Shown one piece after another: positions 13,727 through 16,811 of a stretch of DNA of 16,811 nucleotides (within the stretch, counting starts at the first letter, position 1; the number at the start of each line of letters is the position of its first letter). The position numbers and the translations under genes were made by a program. The notes below the pieces were generated by a model, which saw only the letters and a list, made by a program, of their open reading frames with translations, did no database searches and was not told where the DNA came from. The stretch covers positions 1-16,811 of the forward strand of contig JAQYWL010000407.1 of assembly GCA_030145035.1 (NCBI GenBank), in the 5' to 3' direction. The stretch is from Desulfobacteria bacterium. Lineage in GTDB: Bacteria > Desulfobacterota > Desulfobacteria > Desulfobacterales > C00003060.

Positions 13727-14872
13727 CTAAGTTCTATTTCCAACCAGTCTGGTTGTCAGCGAGACACAAGTGGCGACATTTTCAATAAACCCTTTGAATA
13801 CCGGCGAAAGTCGATCGTATTCTTTTCGGAGGCTGTCCGTGTCAAGCCTGTTTATCCGCAAATCCTGTGATGCTATTACCGAGCCACAACGAAGCTCCTG
13901 GCCTATATCCATGAACGGCGCATACCCAAAGACATCGTCCTTTTTGAGAGTCAATAGCGACAAATAACCCTGCAGGGTCAGCCTTACCACATATGCCTCC
14001 CCCTCCGTGATTGTGAATAGACCCTCATTTATGACGACCTTTTTGTCCCCGATCAACCCGTGAGCCTTGTTCTCTTTCATGAACAACTCTACGGCAGTGT
14101 CCGTAATCTTTCCCAGCCTGGCATCCATGCTAAGAAGGAGTTCTCTGAATTGGGACGTCAGACGTGCATACTCTTCTGCAAGATGCTCGGTATCCAACAC
14201 GCCTAGCTGAACGTTGCCCACAGCAGTCGCAGTAGCGCTTCGAATATGCTCCCGCCATGCAAGACATCTGAGAGTGCCTATGGTAGATCCCTCTCCAAGC
14301 CGGGCTATGATCATGGGACCATCGGATGTTTGCCTGGTTATCTTCACCTCGCCTTCCAATATGACCCAAATCCAGTTACCGTGTGCTCCCTCCACAACAA
14401 TTCTTTCTCCATCACGAAATTCCTCTTCGTCAATGATATACATGTAATTTACCAAAGGTCCCTTAATGACCGGCAGAGCATCCCTTTCGCTACCACTCTG
14501 AACGACAGAGACTTCGCCAGGAGATGGAGGCCCAACTTTCTTGATAATGCCGTCATCCAGCATCCTCAGAGCATCGAGTATAATCTCCATTCGACTATTG
14601 TTGACCATACGTTGGACTTGAACGGCCTGTTGATGAAATTCGAATTTCCCTTCGGTCCATCCAAAAAGGGCGTAAATAGCATCCAGACCAATCAGGGGGC
14701 CACAACTGGCATCTACGGGGTTTCCATTTATGAAATATATGAGGCCAGGGGTAGGGGCATATTGGCTCGTAATGCGCAGTATGCCGGTGTTATTGTTCCC
14801 GCCAAGTATCTGAAAAAGATCCGGCAGGCCAACAAAACGCAAGTCTCCGGCAAGTTCAGCTTTACCGTACAT
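13727..14872 (-). CDS. DUF4388 and cyclic-nucleotide-binding-fold protein
   Basis: Predicted 381 residues. Residues 4-110 are a DUF4388 domain (GDLRFVGLPDLFQILGGNNN, then TGILRI, GLIYFINGNPVDA, GWTEGKFEF), common in deltaproteobacterial gliding and regulatory proteins. Residues about 146-250 have a cNMP-binding jelly roll (VILEGEVKITRQ, ARLGEGSTIGT, then R211-S-A-T). The arginine of the phosphate cassette is kept, but the usual Gly-Glu before it is lost, so ligand binding is uncertain. Residues about 275-365 look like a second, more degenerate copy of that fold (FTITEGEAYVVRLTLQGYLS). There is no DNA-binding helix-turn-helix, so it is not a CRP-type regulator. It starts 13 bases after the GTPase gene, with which it is surely co-transcribed. 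It ends in TAG. Confidence 0.88.
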   Translation of the reverse strand: MYGKAELAGDLRFVGLPDLFQILGGNNNTGILRITSQYAPTPGLIYFINGNPVDASCGPLIGLDAIYALFGWTEGKFEFHQQAVQVQRMVNNSRMEIILDALRMLDDGIIKKVGPPSPGEVSVVQSGSERDALPVIKGPLVNYMYIIDEEEFRDGERIVVEGAHGNWIWVILEGEVKITRQTSDGPMIIARLGEGSTIGTLRCLAWREHIRSATATAVGNVQLGVLDTEHLAEEYARLTSQFRELLLSMDARLGKITDTAVELFMKENKAHGLIGDKKVVINEGLFTITEGEAYVVRLTLQGYLSLLTLKKDDVFGYAPFMDIGQELRCGSVIASQDLRINRLDTDSLRKEYDRLSPVFKGFIENVATCVSLTTRLVGNRT

Positions 14873-14885
14873 GATAACTAATCCC

Positions 14886-15500
14886 CTATCCTGCCCATTT
14901 GAGTTCTCGCTGCAGATGTTGCAATGTCAGCTTCAAGCACTCTTGCAGGGTCGCACCGACACCCGTTCCCTTCAGGGCGCTTGCCGGAAAGGACGGAATC
15001 TTGAGTTTTCTGTTCAACTCTCGCTCCATGAGCTTTACAGACAACAGGGGAATAGACTCCTTGGCAAGATCTCGTTTGTTGTATTGAAGAACCAGAGGAA
15101 TCTTGAATATGCTCTTCTTCTGTTCAGCCAGGTTCTGCTGCAGATCCTTTAAAGACAACATGTTTTCTTTACGGCGGACGCTAAGGGAATCCGCAACAAA
15201 CACCACACCGTCAACACCCTTGAGAACCATTTTTCTGGTAGAGCTATATCTTACCTGTCCGGGCACAGTGTAAAGCTGAACCTTGATTTCGCACCCTTTG
15301 ATCTTTCCTAAACCCAAAGGAAGAAAATCAAAGAAGAGGGTGCGATCACCCTTGGTATTAATCGAGACCATCTCTCCCGTGGTTTGTTTCTTGAACGCCT
15401 TATGAATATATTGCAAATTGGTGGTCTTCCCGCCTCGCCCCGGACCATAATAGACGATCTTGCATTCAATGACCCTGTCTTTTAGATTGAAATTTGCCAT
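14886..15500 (-). CDS. MglA-like small Ras-type GTPase
   Basis: Predicted 204 residues, close to MglA length. P-loop GPGRGGKTTNLQ at 19-30; switch region with SINTKGDRTLFFDFLPL at 46-62; G3 motif TVPGQ at 78-82, the MglA form of Ras DTAGQ; G4 NKRD at 141-144; G5 ASALKGTG at 173-180. MglA proteins are polarity switches for gliding and type IV pili, cycling between GTP and GDP with the roadblock protein MglB. Here no MglB lies in the window; instead a TPR protein lies upstream and a DUF4388/cNMP-fold protein downstream. That could mean different partners. The ATG at 15500 lacks a strong ribosome site. It ends in TAG. Confidence 0.93.
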   Translation of the reverse strand: MANFNLKDRVIECKIVYYGPGRGGKTTNLQYIHKAFKKQTTGEMVSINTKGDRTLFFDFLPLGLGKIKGCEIKVQLYTVPGQVRYSSTRKMVLKGVDGVVFVADSLSVRRKENMLSLKDLQQNLAEQKKSIFKIPLVLQYNKRDLAKESIPLLSVKLMERELNRKLKIPSFPASALKGTGVGATLQECLKLTLQHLQRELKWAG

Positions 15501-15514
15501 AGGATTTATTTTGA

Positions 15515-15556
15515 GCGGCGTAGCCGCGTTCCATAAAATCGCGAAGCGATTTTATA
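15515..15556 (-). other. Two adjacent hairpins between the TPR and GTPase genes
   Basis: GCGGC-GTA-GCCGC at 15515-15527 and ATAAAATCGC-GAA-GCGATTTTAT at about 15534-15556 are perfect hairpins. They fill the 67-base gap between the TPR gene and the MglA-like gene. They might stabilise or partly terminate the upstream part of the mRNA. There is no long U-tract beyond the second stem, so full termination is not expected. Confidence 0.5.
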
Positions 15557-15567
15557 ACTTGTTAAGA

Positions 15568-16491
15568 TTACAAAATATCCAGTTTATCAGACCTATCTAT
15601 TGTGATGCTCAAAACATAGTCCCCTCGCCTGGGACCGGTCTTTATACTTGTCCATTCTGAAACAATGCCGTTGGCCCTGAATACGCATATGGAAGAAAAG
15701 AAGTGAACACCTCTCAACCGAATTCCGGGCACGAAACTGTCTACCAGATCCTTGTCTTTAGCTGAAATGATCAAACTGATCACGTTACCCGACTGAAAAG
15801 TGACATCAAGCTCCTTAGTGCTACCTTTGCAAGGGCCACTTTCCAGTCTGATTGTAACTGAACAGACATCCAGGAACCCACCTTCGCTTCCCGCTTCCTT
15901 GGGTCTCTGAGAAGTTCCCCCAACCACCTCTGGTAGCTTCGTCTGAATACCCTTCCTTTTTAGAACATACTCAAGGAATGACCGTATATCTCTCAACTGT
16001 TTCTTGGACAACAACTCGCCGGACAACCATTTTCGAAATTGATCAATCGCCGCATCAGTCGACGAAAGTGCCAGGTGACATCTAAGGACGTTCTTCGCGG
16101 CAATAAGGGGGAGAGTGCCTTTGTCAAGTAGTCTGTTAAACTCTGCTAAGGCCCGCTCATACTGACCAAATCTAGCCAGAGCTACAGCGCCTTCCATCTC
16201 GGCTGCATCTTTGTTTTGCGAAAATGAAAATAAGTTTTTGATCAGATCTTGCACCTTTCCAGACAGTTCAGGCGCCTCTGTTTCCTGATCTATCTCGGCC
16301 AGATCTTTTTCCAGGCCGACGATTCTGTCTTTAATGACATTTATTGCCTTCTTATTATTTTGAAATCGTTGGTTTTTTTCGATCAGTTGGAGGACCTCCA
16401 GGTATCTCTCTTTAGATTCCTCCAAAAGGCCCTGAGTGCGATAAAGTTCAGCCTCTTTTACCAACGACTTCATTTGTACTTGATGAGCCAT
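15568..16491 (-). CDS. TPR-type protein with a conserved-looking beta-rich C-terminal domain
   Basis: Predicted 307 residues; no named family recognised with certainty. Residues 1-70 and 95-180 are helical repeats of TPR type (VKEAELYRTQGLLEESKERY; ALARFGQYERALAEFNRLLD). Residues about 205-307 are beta-rich (LDVTFQSGNVISLIISAKDK, then GIRLRGVHFFSSICVFRANG and TSIKTGPRRGDYVLSI) and could form a PilZ-like or other small barrel, but the PilZ signature motifs RxxxR and D/NxSxxG are not visible. It is first in the unit with the MglA-like GTPase, so a role as effector or adaptor of that GTPase is a reasonable inference. The start at 16491 has a weak GGGGTT site; Met7 is an alternative. Confidence 0.8.
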   Translation of the reverse strand: MAHQVQMKSLVKEAELYRTQGLLEESKERYLEVLQLIEKNQRFQNNKKAINVIKDRIVGLEKDLAEIDQETEAPELSGKVQDLIKNLFSFSQNKDAAEMEGAVALARFGQYERALAEFNRLLDKGTLPLIAAKNVLRCHLALSSTDAAIDQFRKWLSGELLSKKQLRDIRSFLEYVLKRKGIQTKLPEVVGGTSQRPKEAGSEGGFLDVCSVTIRLESGPCKGSTKELDVTFQSGNVISLIISAKDKDLVDSFVPGIRLRGVHFFSSICVFRANGIVSEWTSIKTGPRRGDYVLSITIDRSDKLDIL

Positions 16492-16577
16492 TTAGAACCC
16501 CATGCCGGCAGAACCAGAGAATGTTTGCGATAAAGGCAGCCCCCTTTAAAAGCGGGAACACTTCGGTTTCTTGTCAG

Positions 16578-16593
16578 TGCAAATATTGCGCCA
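16578..16593 (-). promoter_or_regulatory. Sigma-54 promoter of the TPR/MglA-like/DUF4388 unit
   Basis: On the minus strand the sequence reads TGGCGCAATATTTGCA. It has GG and GC exactly 12 bases apart and TTGCA at the -12 element, matching the sigma-54 consensus TGGCAC-N5-TTGCW at nearly every conserved position. Transcription would begin near 16567, giving a 75-base leader before the ATG at 16491. Sigma-54 use implies an enhancer-binding activator. Confidence 0.65.
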
Positions 16594-16632
16594 CAGGAGA
16601 TTGCATTACCACCACAGCCAGAGTGATAACTC

Positions 16633-16700
16633 GACAGTATAGGTATTTCCTTCATAATCGTCATTTTTGTGATAAAACTTGATTGTATGGGAATTTCCTT
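16633..16700. promoter_or_regulatory. Two similar 20-bp sites upstream of the sigma-54 promoter
   Basis: 16633-16652 and 16681-16700 match at about 16 of 20 positions in the same orientation, 48 bases apart. Each includes a near-palindrome GGAAATNCC on the minus strand (GGAAATTCC in the far site is symmetric). They lie about 65-85 and 115-135 bases upstream of the predicted start, the usual range for enhancer-binding-protein sites. Confidence 0.4.
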
Positions 16701-16704
16701 ACAT

Positions 16705-16730
16705 TGGATTCCTGCCTTCGCAGGAATGAC
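16705..16730. repeat. Dispersed CCTGCCTTCGCAGG-type hairpin repeat
   Basis: ATTCCTGC-CTTC-GCAGGAAT (16708-16727) is a perfect 8-bp hairpin. Its flanks give the familiar VIPAKAGIQ translation seen in short false ORFs across many proteobacterial genomes. It marks intergenic DNA. The rest of 16492-16811 shows the sigma-54 promoter and paired sites but no credible gene. Confidence 0.7.
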
Positions 16731-16811
16731 ATGATAATTATGTCGTCGGGGCGGCGTTTGGGGCTCTTTGTTGTTTCGAATGATTATAGTTTTCGTCATG
16801 CTCAAGCGGGC

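Noticed and set aside
14246..14881. A 211-residue plus-strand frame opposite the DUF4388 gene
   Set aside because: The opposite frame has two recognisable domains and operon spacing; this one shows no domain or ribosome site.
16470..16805. A 111-residue minus-strand frame at the right end
   Set aside because: It includes the VIPAKAGIQ translation of a dispersed hairpin repeat and covers the sigma-54 promoter region; its end overlaps the TPR gene start.

Overview
The window looks like chromosomal DNA of a free-living Desulfobacterota (former Deltaproteobacteria) bacterium of mid GC content. The basis is protein flavour rather than any search: an MglA-type GTPase, DUF4388 and HDOD signalling proteins, a Lys/Ala-rich coiled-coil plus winged-helix protein beside HU, an acidic protein with a helical C-terminal module, and dispersed intergenic repeats. 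No phage, transposase, CRISPR or rRNA gene is visible.

Layout. 1-184: short tandem and inverted repeats. 185-2911 (-): valyl-tRNA synthetase valS. 2885-3080: a duplicated 69-bp block over and upstream of the valS start. 3211-3987 (-): acidic, motif-repeat protein with its own terminator. 4111-4866 (+): rsmE, then tRNA-Phe(GAA) at 4903-4978 and a strong bidirectional terminator. 5074-5451 (-): a Lys-rich DNA-binding-type protein interrupted by an in-frame TAG. 5482-5760 (-): an HU-family protein. 5761-6114: no secure gene, but two protein-like short frames. 6115-8592 (-): a UvrD/Rep-type helicase with a DEDDh exonuclease domain inserted in its middle. 8839-10209 (+): DUF2225-type zinc-ribbon protein. 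10245-11462 (-): zinc ribbon, membrane segment, TPR and retropepsin-like protease. 11734-13440 (-): HDOD plus histidine kinase. 13441-13726: dispersed inverted-repeat element. 13727-16491 (-): DUF4388/cNMP-binding-fold protein, MglA-like GTPase and TPR protein, with a good sigma-54 promoter upstream at 16578-16593.

How the genes fit together. The left half is housekeeping (tRNA charging, rRNA methylation, tRNA-Phe, nucleoid protein). The right end is a signalling unit. A sigma-54 promoter, with two similar upstream sites, would drive a TPR protein, an MglA-like GTPase and a cyclic-nucleotide-fold protein; a cytoplasmic HDOD kinase follows after a repeat element. No roadblock (MglB) partner lies inside the window.

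The most notable point is at 5074-5760. The HU frame ends in TAG. The next gene starts in the same frame 30 nt later and itself carries a TAG at codon 31, with no TAA or TGA until 5076. Four ordinary genes here also end in TAG, so a recent nonsense mutation is the simplest reading, but amber readthrough can be tested.
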